The notes under the pieces are model-generated. The model was not told the DNA's origin. It saw only the letters and a program-made list of their open reading frames with translations, and ran no database searches. A stretch of DNA of 64,000 nucleotides, from NCBI RefSeq assembly GCF_009862265.1, contig NZ_WWGX01000006.1:270606-334605 (forward strand), written 5' to 3'. The translations under genes were made by a program, and so were the position numbers. Shown piece after piece: positions 51,845 through 60,737 of this stretch. The DNA is from Streptomyces sp. SID8352 (lineage in GTDB: Bacteria > Actinomycetota > Actinomycetes > Streptomycetales > Streptomycetaceae). The first letter of the stretch is position 1. Each line of letters begins with the position of its first letter.

Positions 51845-52270
51845 GTGATCGAGTCCTACGAAGCCCAGGTGAAGCGGGTCGCCGCACTGCGCCAGTACGA
51901 GCGCATCGCTAGGGCCCACACCGCCGGGGAAGCCAGCGACCTGGACCGTGCGACGGCGCGACAGGCGGCTCTCGATGCTGGTGCCGACAACAACTCCCTG
52001 CACTGCGCTGTCACCGGGTTCATCCCCGAGAGGATCCGCATCAGCGACTACCCGCACCCGGTCGGCGCGATCGTGGAAGGTACGGGCGGCCTGCACACCG
52101 TGGTTGACCGCGGCGGATGGGCGTTCTTCGCCTGCTGCACGATGCACCACGAGCAGGGCCGGGCCAACGGCTACTACCCGCAGTTGAGCCATGGCCGTCA
52201 CCTCGCGAGGGTCAAGCCCGTGGACGTTGACAGCTACGAATGCCCATTCCCCAACGGCTTCTTCGGCTGA
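51845..52270 (+). CDS. Unknown phage protein
   Basis: 141 aa, GTG at 51845 with AGGAG upstream. The N-terminal helix (EAQVKRVAALRQYERIARAH) precedes a beta-rich domain with GAIVEGTGGLHTVVDRGGWA, FFACCTMHHE and a terminal YECPFPNGFFG. A Cys-Cys and C-terminal Cys with His could form a metal site. Not recognised. Confidence 0.6.
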   Translation: MIESYEAQVKRVAALRQYERIARAHTAGEASDLDRATARQAALDAGADNNSLHCAVTGFIPERIRISDYPHPVGAIVEGTGGLHTVVDRGGWAFFACCTMHHEQGRANGYYPQLSHGRHLARVKPVDVDSYECPFPNGFFG

Positions 52271-52322
52271 CCCACAACCTCAGAGCGGTCGCGGGTGCTC
52301 CCCTCGCGCTGCGGCATCCGAA

Positions 52323-52367
52323 GGGCCGCCGCCCCGCGGCACCTCTCCGTCAAACAGGCGGCGGCCC
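52323..52367. terminator. Perfect 11-bp intergenic stem
   Basis: GGGCCGCCGCC at 52323-52333 pairs with 52357-52367 in the gap between the 51845 and 52396 genes. Same architecture as the other prophage intergenic stems. Confidence 0.55.
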
Positions 52368-52395
52368 GCCATCCGCACACTCGAAAGTAGACCCC

Positions 52396-52734
52396 ATGAC
52401 CACCACAAACCACACCATCCCGGCTGAAGTCGCAGCCCACGTCCTCTCTCACTTCGGCCGCGGCGGCTACCCGGCCAGCGACTGGACCGAAGCCCTGATC
52501 AGCCTCATCGACCGCGCCGACATGGTCCATCGGGCCAAGCTCTGCACCGCGTTCCCCGCCTACGGGGCAGCGATCGCCCTCGCCAAGTACGACCAGAACG
52601 GGATCACCGTCCTCCGGCAGCTCACCGGCCAGAAGGCCACCGGCCTCCTCTGCACCAACTGCGGCGGCAACGCCGGACCCTTCAACCTCACCACCGGCCA
52701 GTGCGAGAACTGCGCGGACGGGAACCAGCAGTGA
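52396..52734 (+). CDS. Unknown phage protein with C-terminal zinc-ribbon-like motif
   Basis: 112 aa; ATG at 52396. The body is helical (VAAHVLSHFGRGGYPASDWT, EALISLIDRADMVHRAKL). The end has C-x-x-C, 14 residues, C-x-x-C (LLCTNCGG and QCENCADG), a likely zinc ribbon. The stop overlaps the exonuclease start (GTGA), so it may belong to the recombination module. Confidence 0.7.
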   Translation: MTTTNHTIPAEVAAHVLSHFGRGGYPASDWTEALISLIDRADMVHRAKLCTAFPAYGAAIALAKYDQNGITVLRQLTGQKATGLLCTNCGGNAGPFNLTTGQCENCADGNQQ

Positions 52735-53594
52735 CCGCGGCCGTCGAAGTCGAGGCCCCCCAGGTGGTCAACGGTCTGCCCGCCGAGGCCTACCACGCCG
52801 ACAAGACGTCGATCTCCTCCACCGGGCTCCGCGCGCTCCTCGCCCCCGGCTGCCCGGCCCAGTTCAAGTACGACCGCGACCACCCGGCGTCACCGAAGAA
52901 GGAGTTCGACCTCGGGAACGCCGCCCACCTGTACGTGCTGGGCGAGGGCCCCGACCTGGAAGTCATCGACTTCCCGGACTGGCGGAAGAAGGACGCCCAG
53001 GTCCAGCGTGACGGGGCGTACCTCGCGGGCAAGGTACCGCTGCTGACCAAGGACCACGACGTGGTCCTTGCGATGGCCGACGCGATCCGCCAGCACCCCG
53101 TCGCTGGCCCCCTGTTCACGCCCGGCAGCGGGGTTGCCGAACAGTCGATCTACTGGACCGACCGCCGCACCGGAGTCCGCTGCCGCTGCCGACCCGACTG
53201 GATGCCCACCCGACAGGACAACGGCCGCCTCGTCGTCGTCGACTACAAAACCGCAAAAGCCGTAGACGAAGCAGCCCTCGCCAAAGCCGTCTACGACCGC
53301 GGCTACCACGCACAAGCCGCCTTCTACCTCGACGGCGTCAAGGCCGCCGGCCTCCACGGAGACCAGGAACCCGCGTTCATCTTCGTCTTCCAGGCGAAGA
53401 CCGCCCCGTACCTGGTGCACCTCGTCGAGCTCGACTCCCCCGCCCTCGCCCTCGGTGCCGACCGCAACGAGCGCGCCCTCCGGATCTACGCCGAGTGCGA
53501 GAACACCGGCATCTGGCCCGGATTCAACGACCGCATCACCTACCTGCCGCTGCCCGCCTGGGCCGAGCGGCGCGACCAAGAGGAGTACGCGTGA
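52731..53594 (+). CDS. RecE/exonuclease VIII-like PD-(D/E)XK nuclease
   Basis: 287 aa, GTG in GTGA overlap. YHADKTSISSTGLRALLAPG, with CPAQFKYDR and FDLGNAAHLYVLG, is the RecE-type opening. The nuclease core is GVRCRCRPDWMPTR (D) and GRLVVVDYKTAKAVDEAAL (D-x-K), followed by YHAQAAFYLDG. It should degrade 5' ends of dsDNA to leave 3' single strands for the partner annealing protein encoded next, as in RecET-type phage recombination. Confidence 0.85.
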   Translation: MTAAVEVEAPQVVNGLPAEAYHADKTSISSTGLRALLAPGCPAQFKYDRDHPASPKKEFDLGNAAHLYVLGEGPDLEVIDFPDWRKKDAQVQRDGAYLAGKVPLLTKDHDVVLAMADAIRQHPVAGPLFTPGSGVAEQSIYWTDRRTGVRCRCRPDWMPTRQDNGRLVVVDYKTAKAVDEAALAKAVYDRGYHAQAAFYLDGVKAAGLHGDQEPAFIFVFQAKTAPYLVHLVELDSPALALGADRNERALRIYAECENTGIWPGFNDRITYLPLPAWAERRDQEEYA

Positions 53595-54421
53595 ACCAGC
53601 CCATCCCCGTCCCGTCCACCACGGCACCGGCCCGCATCGGGCAAGGCACCGCCGTCGAACAGTCGAGGGCTGCCGCCGAAGTCCAGGCCGCCGTCGTCGT
53701 CGCCCAGCAGTGCCCCCGCAACATCCAGGCCGCCGTCGCCGAGATGCGCGAGTCCTGCAAGCAGCAGGGCCTCGCCGAGCGCGCCTTCTTCCGCTACTCC
53801 CGCGGCGGCCAGACCATCACCGGCGCCTCCGTCCACCTCGCCCGCGAACTCGCCCGCGTCTGGGGCAACGTCCAGTACGGACTCGTCGAGATGCGCCGCG
53901 ACGACGACTACGGCCAGTCCGAGATGCAGGCCTTCGCCTGGGACGTCCAAACCAACTCCCGCAACAGCTCGACGTTCGTCGTCCCGCACCGTCGCGACAC
54001 AAAGAACGGGCCCAAGCAGCTCACCGACATGCGTGACATCTACGAGACGAACGCCAACAACGGTGCCCGCCGTGTCCGCGAAGCCATCTTCGCGATCCTT
54101 CCGCCCTGGTTCGTCGAGGAAGCCAAGGAACTGTGCAACCAGACCCTGCGCGACGGCGGCGGCAAGCCCCTCGCTCAGCGCGTCGCCGACGCCGTCAAGA
54201 CGTTCGAGGGCATCGGCATCACCGCCGACCGCATCGAGAACCGCCTGAACCGGCCGTCCGGGAAGTGGACCGAGCACGACGTCGCCCAGCTGATCGTCAT
54301 CTACAAGTCGATCCAGCGCGGCGAGGTCACCGCCGAGGACGAGTTCCCGGCGCCCCGCGTGTCCGCCGAGGAGCTGACCGGCGGCAAGGCCGACAAGCCG
54401 GCCACGGCACCCACCCAGTAG
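53591..54421 (+). CDS. Putative single-strand annealing protein (RecT-role partner of the exonuclease)
   Basis: 276 aa, GTG in GTGA overlap with the exonuclease gene. Central conserved-looking stretch: FFRYSRGGQTITGASVHLAR, LARVWGNVQYGLVEMRR, then EMQAFAWDVQTNSRNS and NARRVREAIFAILPPWFVE. It does not show the classical RecT or Beta signature I know, so the annealing role is inferred from its coupling to a RecE-like nuclease, the length and the charged, G/R-rich core. Similar proteins occur in many actinophages, usually unnamed. Confidence 0.55.
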   Translation: MNQPIPVPSTTAPARIGQGTAVEQSRAAAEVQAAVVVAQQCPRNIQAAVAEMRESCKQQGLAERAFFRYSRGGQTITGASVHLARELARVWGNVQYGLVEMRRDDDYGQSEMQAFAWDVQTNSRNSSTFVVPHRRDTKNGPKQLTDMRDIYETNANNGARRVREAIFAILPPWFVEEAKELCNQTLRDGGGKPLAQRVADAVKTFEGIGITADRIENRLNRPSGKWTEHDVAQLIVIYKSIQRGEVTAEDEFPAPRVSAEELTGGKADKPATAPTQ

Positions 54422-54437
54422 CCCACACCCGCAGACC

Positions 54438-54470
54438 GGGGTCCCGCCCGCCGCTAACAGGCGGGGCCCC
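54438..54470. terminator. 11-bp intergenic stem (one G-T pair)
   Basis: 54438-54448 pairs with 54460-54470 around an 11-nt loop, between the annealing-protein stop and the next ribosome-binding site. Same architecture as its neighbours at 52.3 and 55.0 kb. Confidence 0.55.
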
Positions 54471-54494
54471 GGCCAGATCAGGAGACCACGAAGC

Positions 54495-55019
54495 ATGACC
54501 ACCGACCAGACCGACACCATGCAGGCGCCGTCCCGCGAACTCTTCGACACGCTCCTCGATCGGTGGCAGGAAGTCGCCGACGCCTACAGGAATGACCCGC
54601 CGCGCGACGACCTCGACCAGCGGTACGCCGACTACCGGCACGTCTACCTGCGGAACATCCGCGACCTGCGGCACGTCCTCGACACCGGCCGCATGCCCTG
54701 CTCCCTCATGAACGATGGCGAGCGGCGCCGCGGCGACTGCGGACGCAACCACGAAGACGAGTACGAGGAGCACGGGGAGCTGGACGACGACCCGTGGGCG
54801 GCTGACTCAACCCTCGCGTCCCTGGTGGCGTTCCGCAGGGTCGTCGCTGGCCACCTTGCGGAAATGTTCCTCGGCGGGCCGACCGGCGACCTCTACGAGT
54901 GGGCTCGCGGCATCGCCCGGGAGGCGAAGCGGGCGGGCGTCGACATCGACGACGACATCGTGGCCTGCCTCCGCACCCTCACCCTCGGCACGCACATCGC
55001 CGAAGAACCCCCCTTCTAG
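54495..55019 (+). CDS. Unknown acidic phage protein
   Basis: 174 aa; ATG at 54495 with AGGAGACC upstream. Predominantly helical and acidic (NHEDEYEEHGELDDDPW), with LFDTLLDRWQEVADAYRND, RHVYLRNIRDLRHVLDTG and VDIDDDIVACLRTLTLG. No family is recognised. Confidence 0.65.
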   Translation: MTTDQTDTMQAPSRELFDTLLDRWQEVADAYRNDPPRDDLDQRYADYRHVYLRNIRDLRHVLDTGRMPCSLMNDGERRRGDCGRNHEDEYEEHGELDDDPWAADSTLASLVAFRRVVAGHLAEMFLGGPTGDLYEWARGIAREAKRAGVDIDDDIVACLRTLTLGTHIAEEPPF

Positions 55020-55034
55020 CCCGCACATGCGAAC

Positions 55035-55063
55035 GGCCGCCCGCGCTCGAATCGCGGGCGGCC
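55035..55063. terminator. Perfect 11-bp intergenic stem
   Basis: GGCCGCCCGCG at 55035-55045 pairs with 55053-55063; loop 7 nt. It is followed by CAGGAGACCACG, the same ribosome-binding context that precedes the 54495 gene. Confidence 0.6.
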
Positions 55064-55082
55064 CCGGGACCAGGAGACCACG

Positions 55083-55493
55083 TTGACCTTCATCCAGCCC
55101 GCATTCGACGGCACCGAGATAGCCGCCGCGGCCCCCGCCAAGTCCCGCCGCATCGTCGACGACTACGAAGCCTGGATCGACGAGGTCTGGCCCTACTACC
55201 TCGCCGCCGCCGACACCGGCCTCCCGTTCACCGTGGACGAGATCAGCAGAAAACACCACCTGCCCGACCCGCCCCACCCCAAGTCCCAGTGGGGATCACT
55301 GCCCGTCCGCCTGCAGAACTACGGAATCATCCGCCACCACGACGGCGGCACCTCCGCCCGCGCCCGCCACTCCATGGTCCACGTTTGGATCGGCGTCCCC
55401 CCAGCCCACCGCGAAGCCGTCGCTGAGCACCGCCGCGAAGAACGCGCCACCAAGGCCGCCGCCCGCGCAGCCGAAAAGCAGACCGCAGCGTGA
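55083..55493 (+). CDS. Unknown phage protein
   Basis: 136 aa, TTG start at 55083 with AGGAG 7 nt upstream. The helix-rich N-terminus YEAWIDEVWPYYLAAADTG, then FTVDEISRKHHLP and VRLQNYGIIRHHDGGTSARA, resembles a small winged-helix arrangement. The C-terminal tail is Arg/Ala/Glu helical. Possibly DNA-binding; function not recognised. Confidence 0.6.
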   Translation: MTFIQPAFDGTEIAAAAPAKSRRIVDDYEAWIDEVWPYYLAAADTGLPFTVDEISRKHHLPDPPHPKSQWGSLPVRLQNYGIIRHHDGGTSARARHSMVHVWIGVPPAHREAVAEHRREERATKAAARAAEKQTAA

Positions 55494-55537
55494 CCCACGC
55501 CACCCACCACCGCACACCGCACCCGGAAGGACAAGCC

Positions 55538-56365
55538 GTGACCACCACCGACAAGCCACTGCCCACCCACGGCTCCCGAGCCCGCTACCTCCGCGGCTGC
55601 CACTGCACCCCCTGCCGCACGGCCAACCAGCGGTACTGCAAGCAGTACCGCGCCAAGACCATCCACCAGCCCGTCCGCATCGACGCTACCCCCGTCCGCG
55701 AACGACTCCAGGAATGGGTCAACCAGGGCTACAGCCAAAGCCAGATCACCGACGCCACCGGCAAACAGTCCGGCGACATCTCCAAACTCCTCCAAGGCCA
55801 ACGCACCATCGCCCCCCGCGTCGCCGCCCGCATCCTCCGTTCCCCGGGCCCGACGGGCATCCCCGCGAACGCCCGCATCGACGCAACCGGAACCATCCGC
55901 CGCGGCCGAGCCCTCCACGCCATCGGCTACCCCATCTATCTGATCGCCGCAGGGGTGCCCACCGCGGCCAACCACCTCGGCCGGCTCCTCGAACGCGAGC
56001 CGGCCACCGTCTCCGCCGCCACCGCCCAAGGCATGACCGCCCTCTACAAGCGGTGGATCGGAAGGCCCGGACCCTCCCACTTCGCCATCCACGACGCCCG
56101 CCGCCGCGGCTGGCACGGGCCCCTCGCCTGGGACGACATCGACAACCCCGACGAGCAGCCCGACACCGACCAGACCGACGAACTCGAACTCAAACGACAC
56201 GAACTCGCCGCCATCCACCGCGCCGAGATCGAACACCTCGCCAGCTTCAACCTCTCCACCAACGAGATCGCCCGCCGGCTCAACCTCGGCATCTCCACCG
56301 TCAACGCCATCGTCCGCGAACTCCACGGCCACGAACGACGCCCCCGGAACAACACCGCCGCCTAG
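55538..56365 (+). CDS. Phage HTH regulator with Cys-rich N-terminus
   Basis: 275 aa from GTG at 55538 (GGAAGGA 6 nt upstream); GTG at 55490, overlapping the previous stop, would add 16 residues. The N-terminal THGSRARYLRGCHCTPCRTA is a common actinophage motif (C-x-C-x-x-C). It is followed by two HTH segments: EWVNQGYSQSQITDATGK near 65 and LSTNEIARRLNLGISTVNAIV near 255, the latter like a LuxR/sigma region 4 helix-turn-helix. Probably a transcription factor controlling phage expression. Confidence 0.7.
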   Translation: MTTTDKPLPTHGSRARYLRGCHCTPCRTANQRYCKQYRAKTIHQPVRIDATPVRERLQEWVNQGYSQSQITDATGKQSGDISKLLQGQRTIAPRVAARILRSPGPTGIPANARIDATGTIRRGRALHAIGYPIYLIAAGVPTAANHLGRLLEREPATVSAATAQGMTALYKRWIGRPGPSHFAIHDARRRGWHGPLAWDDIDNPDEQPDTDQTDELELKRHELAAIHRAEIEHLASFNLSTNEIARRLNLGISTVNAIVRELHGHERRPRNNTAA

Positions 56366-56378
56366 CCCGCACGACAAA

Positions 56379-56398
56379 GGCCCCGCGGAAGCGGGGCC
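56379..56398. terminator. Compact terminator hairpin with GGAA tetraloop
   Basis: GGCCCCGC at 56379-56386 pairs with 56391-56398 around GGAA, a stable GNRA-type loop. It sits between the convergent 55538 and 56421 genes. Confidence 0.75.
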
Positions 56399-56420
56399 CG
56401 GAAGGAGAGGGGGAGGGATG

Positions 56421-56687
56421 TCAGTCTTCGGACGCGGCCGGCTTGGAGCGCTTGATGCGGACGACACGCTTCTTCGGCTCGCTGCTGGGCGCGATCTTCG
56501 CGACCCACTCTCGGGTGAAGCCGGTGAGCTTGGCCATGTGCGACGGGCCCTTGCCGGCCGCGCGCCCCTCCACCAGCAGCTCGCGCAGTTCGGCGTCGGC
56601 GCTCAGGAAGGCGTTCTCGGCGCGGACGCGCTTCTTGGTTGCGGCCACGATCCTCTCGTCCAGCTCGTCCAAGTCCATGTCGCACAT
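56421..56687 (-). CDS. Small HTH protein on the opposite strand
   Basis: 88 aa; ATG at 56687 (or 56678, MDLDELDERI). A helical N-terminus (AATKKRVRAENAFLSADAEL) is followed by GKGPSHMAKLTGFTREWVAKI, a helix-turn-helix, and a basic tail KKRVVRIKRSKPA. It is the only leftward gene in the rightward 48.2-64 kb run, so it may have its own promoter and act as a regulator. No clear ribosome-binding site. Confidence 0.6.
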   Translation of the reverse strand: MCDMDLDELDERIVAATKKRVRAENAFLSADAELRELLVEGRAAGKGPSHMAKLTGFTREWVAKIAPSSEPKKRVVRIKRSKPAASED

Positions 56688-56727
56688 GGTGGCACAACTC
56701 TGAGCCACTGCGCTACGCGACCGCGCA

Positions 56728-56756
56728 TTGTGAACGCGGACCGCGAACGCTATTCT
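56728..56756 (+). promoter_or_regulatory. Sigma-70-type promoter for a leaderless endonuclease VII transcript
   Basis: TTGTGA (56728-56733), 17-bp spacer, TATTCT (56751-56756). The ATG at 56764 is 7 nt beyond the -10 box, so transcription should begin at or next to the start codon, and there is no ribosome-binding site. Leaderless mRNAs are common in Streptomyces. Confidence 0.65.
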
Positions 56757-56763
56757 CATAGAC

Positions 56764-57330
56764 ATGACAGCGGAGATCCCGCCTGTGCCCAACAGGCGTA
56801 CCGAGACACGCCATGCCGCTCCAGGGAAGACCTGCAATCACTTCCAGAAGTACGGCATGACCTGCGACGACTTCGACAGGTTGCTTGCTCGTGCGGCTGG
56901 CCGGTGCGAGCTGTGCAAGACGCTCGAAGAGGAGACTCAGCGCGGAGCACTCGTCATCGATCACTTCGAGGGCGGCGGACTGTTTTTCGTCCGCGGACTT
57001 CTGTGCGACCGCTGCAACTCGGTCATGTCACGGCACGACAGGGCGGTGGCGTGGGGGCCTTCCTCGCTGCCCTGGAAGGACAAGGCGCGGGCCTACCACC
57101 TTGCCGCGTTCGGGCAGCCCAGCCTGGACGAGTTCGAGCAAGCCGACCGACACATCGCGTCACGCCGGACCTACCACGTCAAGGACCGGGCATACCTCCT
57201 GGTCGCACCACGGAAGGCGCTCGTCGTCCGACTAGACCGGTCGATGACAGAGACCGCAGCCAAGCTGCGCCGCCACCTCACCGAGAGGCAGAGGGAGCGG
57301 CTGATCGAACTCCTATCTGGGAGGGAGTGA
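56764..57330 (+). CDS. Recombination endonuclease VII-type protein
   Basis: 188 aa. The His-Me finger nuclease pattern is clear: GRCELCKTLEEE (first Cys pair), ALVIDHFEGGG (catalytic D-H) and VRGLLCDRCNSVMSRHD (second Cys pair and N). A charged C-terminal ~70 residues (ERQRERLIELLSGRE) is helical. Endonuclease VII relatives cut branched DNA at Holliday junctions or replication forks before packaging. It starts a new transcription unit that leads into the replication genes. Confidence 0.9.
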   Translation: MTAEIPPVPNRRTETRHAAPGKTCNHFQKYGMTCDDFDRLLARAAGRCELCKTLEEETQRGALVIDHFEGGGLFFVRGLLCDRCNSVMSRHDRAVAWGPSSLPWKDKARAYHLAAFGQPSLDEFEQADRHIASRRTYHVKDRAYLLVAPRKALVVRLDRSMTETAAKLRRHLTERQRERLIELLSGRE

Positions 57331-57408
57331 TCAGCCCCAGACCTCCATGAGGGCTGTCCCAAAACCAGTCATGACCAGCACAGACACCCCTCCCTAAGGA
57401 AGTCATCC

Positions 57409-58371
57409 GTGAGCACTGAGGCCGTCGGCTGGGCCATGGATCACGCGCCCATGCTGCGCACCGAGAAGGGCAAGCCGGACACCACTGCCCGGCACGTCCT
57501 TCAGGTGCTCGCTGAGCACGCGAGTCCCACCGGCACGGAGGCGCACCCGTCGGTGCTCCGCATCCAGTACCGCACCGGCCTCGACCGGGTCACTGTTCAG
57601 CGGGCCCTGCGGCGACTGGAGAAGGGCAGCCTGATCGCCAAGGACGGCACCAAGGAGGGCCGCACCCGCTACAAGCTCGCAATGGGACTGCGCCGGCCCG
57701 CCACGGACTGGAGCGACCTGGAGAGGGAGGAGGACGAGTTCCGTGCCGCGGCTGCTGAGCGGAAGCGCCGGTCCCGCGCGAAGAGCGTCACGCACGCAGA
57801 GTTCGTGACTGTCACAGACTCAGAAGGCGTGACCGTCACGCACGGAAAGTCCGTGACCGGCGATGTCACACACTCTGAGTCCGTCCGTCACGCACTTAAA
57901 GTCCGTTCGTCACGCACGGAACGCAGCCCTAACCACCCACAACCGTCAGACAACCAACTACTAAAAGACTCTTCTCCCGCAGCCAAGCCCGACGAGCAGC
58001 AGGCGCACACCGCCCCCGTCCAGACCAAGAGCAGCAGCGAGAAGACAGATCACCACCTCGAAGCCTTCGGCGCCTTCTGGCTGACCTACCCCAAGCGCAA
58101 GGCCAAGGAAGAAGCCAAGAAGGCCTGGATCGCCGCCATCGAACGAGGCGCCGACCCGCAGCACATCCTCGCCGCCGCTAAGGGCTACGCCCACGAACGT
58201 GCCGGCCAGGACCCCAAGTACACGAAGTACCCCGCCACCTGGCTCAACAAGGGCTGCTACGACGACGAGCCCGACCCCCAGCCCGGCCGGCCGCCGCTGC
58301 GCGCCGTGTCCGGCGGCTACCAGCCGTACCGCAACCCCACCGACCAGTCCGTCTACGACGAGGATCTCTGA
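57409..58371 (+). CDS. Phage replication initiator (lambda O-like role), winged-helix
   Basis: 320 aa, GTG at 57409 with AAGGAAG upstream. Residues ~1-95 are a winged HTH (LQVLAEHASPTGTEAHPSVL, RTGLDRVTVQRALRRLEKG). The middle (about 125-175) is a low-complexity Val/Thr/Ser region encoded by repeated DNA (see 57787-57975). The C-terminal domain (EAFGAFWLTYPKRKAKEEAK to WLNKGCYDDE) matches the conserved end of phage replisome organisers. It overlaps the DnaC-like gene (TGATG), so initiator, loader and helicase are in order, as in lambda O-P. Confidence 0.83.
   Translation: MSTEAVGWAMDHAPMLRTEKGKPDTTARHVLQVLAEHASPTGTEAHPSVLRIQYRTGLDRVTVQRALRRLEKGSLIAKDGTKEGRTRYKLAMGLRRPATDWSDLEREEDEFRAAAAERKRRSRAKSVTHAEFVTVTDSEGVTVTHGKSVTGDVTHSESVRHALKVRSSRTERSPNHPQPSDNQLLKDSSPAAKPDEQQAHTAPVQTKSSSEKTDHHLEAFGAFWLTYPKRKAKEEAKKAWIAAIERGADPQHILAAAKGYAHERAGQDPKYTKYPATWLNKGCYDDEPDPQPGRPPLRAVSGGYQPYRNPTDQSVYDEDL
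57787..57975. other. Putative phage replication origin: six iteron-like repeats and an AT-rich patch
   Basis: GTCAC(G/A)(C/G)AC recurs at 57787, 57811, 57835, 57865, 57887 and 57909 (spacing 24, 24, 30, 22, 22), several followed by CGTGAC at 57804, 57828 and 57852. An AT-richer stretch, about 57935-57975 with ACTACTAAAAGACTC, follows immediately. This order inside the initiator gene copies lambda ori, which lies inside gene O. Confidence 0.7.
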
Positions 58372-59074
58372 TGCAGTACATCCCGCCGAACAACCTGCGA
58401 GGCCACGACCTCGCCCCGCTGCTGGCCGCCCGCGGCCTGGACCCGGACTGGATCCAACTCCACAACTTCGACCCGCACAGCCCGCAGAACGTCGCCCGCC
58501 ACACCTACTCCGACATCGCAGCCCTCGTCCCGTTCCACTACCGGTCCGCAGTGCCCACGCTGCCCGAACTGCGGCAGTGGGTCGACGGCCTCGTCGCCAC
58601 CGCGAAGGAAGCCCAGGCCGAACGGAACTCGCCGATCGCCTCGGTCGCACACGGCCCGTCACTGCTACTCCTCGGCGTCACCGGCGTCGGCAAGACCTAC
58701 GAGGCATACGGCGCCATGCGTGAACTGGCTGTGACCGGGGTGCGCTGCTGGTGGCAGGTGACCACCGCCGCCGACCTGTACGCGGCCCTGCGCCCCCGGC
58801 ACGGCATCGACGCGGAGGCAGAGTTCCGCCGCTACAGGGACACACCCCTGCTCCTCGTCGATGATCTCGGAGCCGAGGGCAAGCCCTCAGCCTTCACAGA
58901 AGAGGTCAACTTCCGGCTGATCAACCACCGGTACGAGCGGCACCTTCCCACCCTGTTCACGTCGAACGCCGACGCCGGCCAGCTCCGGGACCGCCTCGGC
59001 GACCGCGTCACATCCCGGCTCCGGGAGATGTGCCAGCGAATCGCCATGAAGGGCAACGACCGCCGGAGGGCCGC

Positions 59075-59078
<4 letters not shown>
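58371..59078 (+). CDS. DnaC-like AAA+ helicase loader
   Basis: 235 aa, ATG in TGATG overlap. Walker A is LLLLGVTGVGKTYEA, Walker B is PLLLVDDLGAEG, sensor I is LPTLFTSNAD and an Arg-finger-like motif follows in LGDRVTSRLREMCQ. This layout and length match DnaC/phage P-like loaders, which deliver the DnaB ring to ssDNA at the origin. The N-terminal ~75 residues probably contact the helicase. Confidence 0.92.
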
Positions 59079-60457
<1,379 letters not shown>

Positions 60458-60458
60458 C

Positions 60459-60737
60459 ATGAGCGAACCCACTCCGGATGACATCGCGGCGATGCGGGCC
60501 GACGGCAGCCTCCGCGACTACCTCAAGTTCCTCACCAGCCAGGCCCTTCGGCCTGAGCCCCGACCGGCGCCGGTGCTGGCCGCGGTGCCAGACCTCGGCT
60601 ACCGGATCGCGCACCCCGGCGGCTGGCCGCTCGGCACCGCCGCCTCGGGTCCGACTCCGCCCCCGAACACCTGCACCTGCGCCCGCTGCGGCGGCAACCC
60701 CAACACCCCAACCACCCACCTGAAGGACGCCGCCTGA
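60459..60737 (+). CDS. Small phage protein with CxCxxC motif
   Basis: 92 aa, ATG at 60459, 1 nt after the helicase stop. The N-terminus EPTPDDIAAMRADGSLRDYL is helical, and the end has CTCARCGGNPN, a possible half zinc site. Coupled by TGATG to the methyltransferase-like gene. Not recognised. Confidence 0.65.
   Translation: MSEPTPDDIAAMRADGSLRDYLKFLTSQALRPEPRPAPVLAAVPDLGYRIAHPGGWPLGTAASGPTPPPNTCTCARCGGNPNTPTTHLKDAA

Noticed and set aside
53591..54421. Classical RecT or Beta recombinase
   Set aside because: Sequence does not show the RecT pattern I know; only the position after a RecE-like nuclease supports an annealing role, so the call is kept cautious.
57787..57917. CRISPR-like repeats
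   Set aside because: Short 9-mers at 22-30 bp spacing inside a coding frame; they fit replication iterons, and no cas genes are present.
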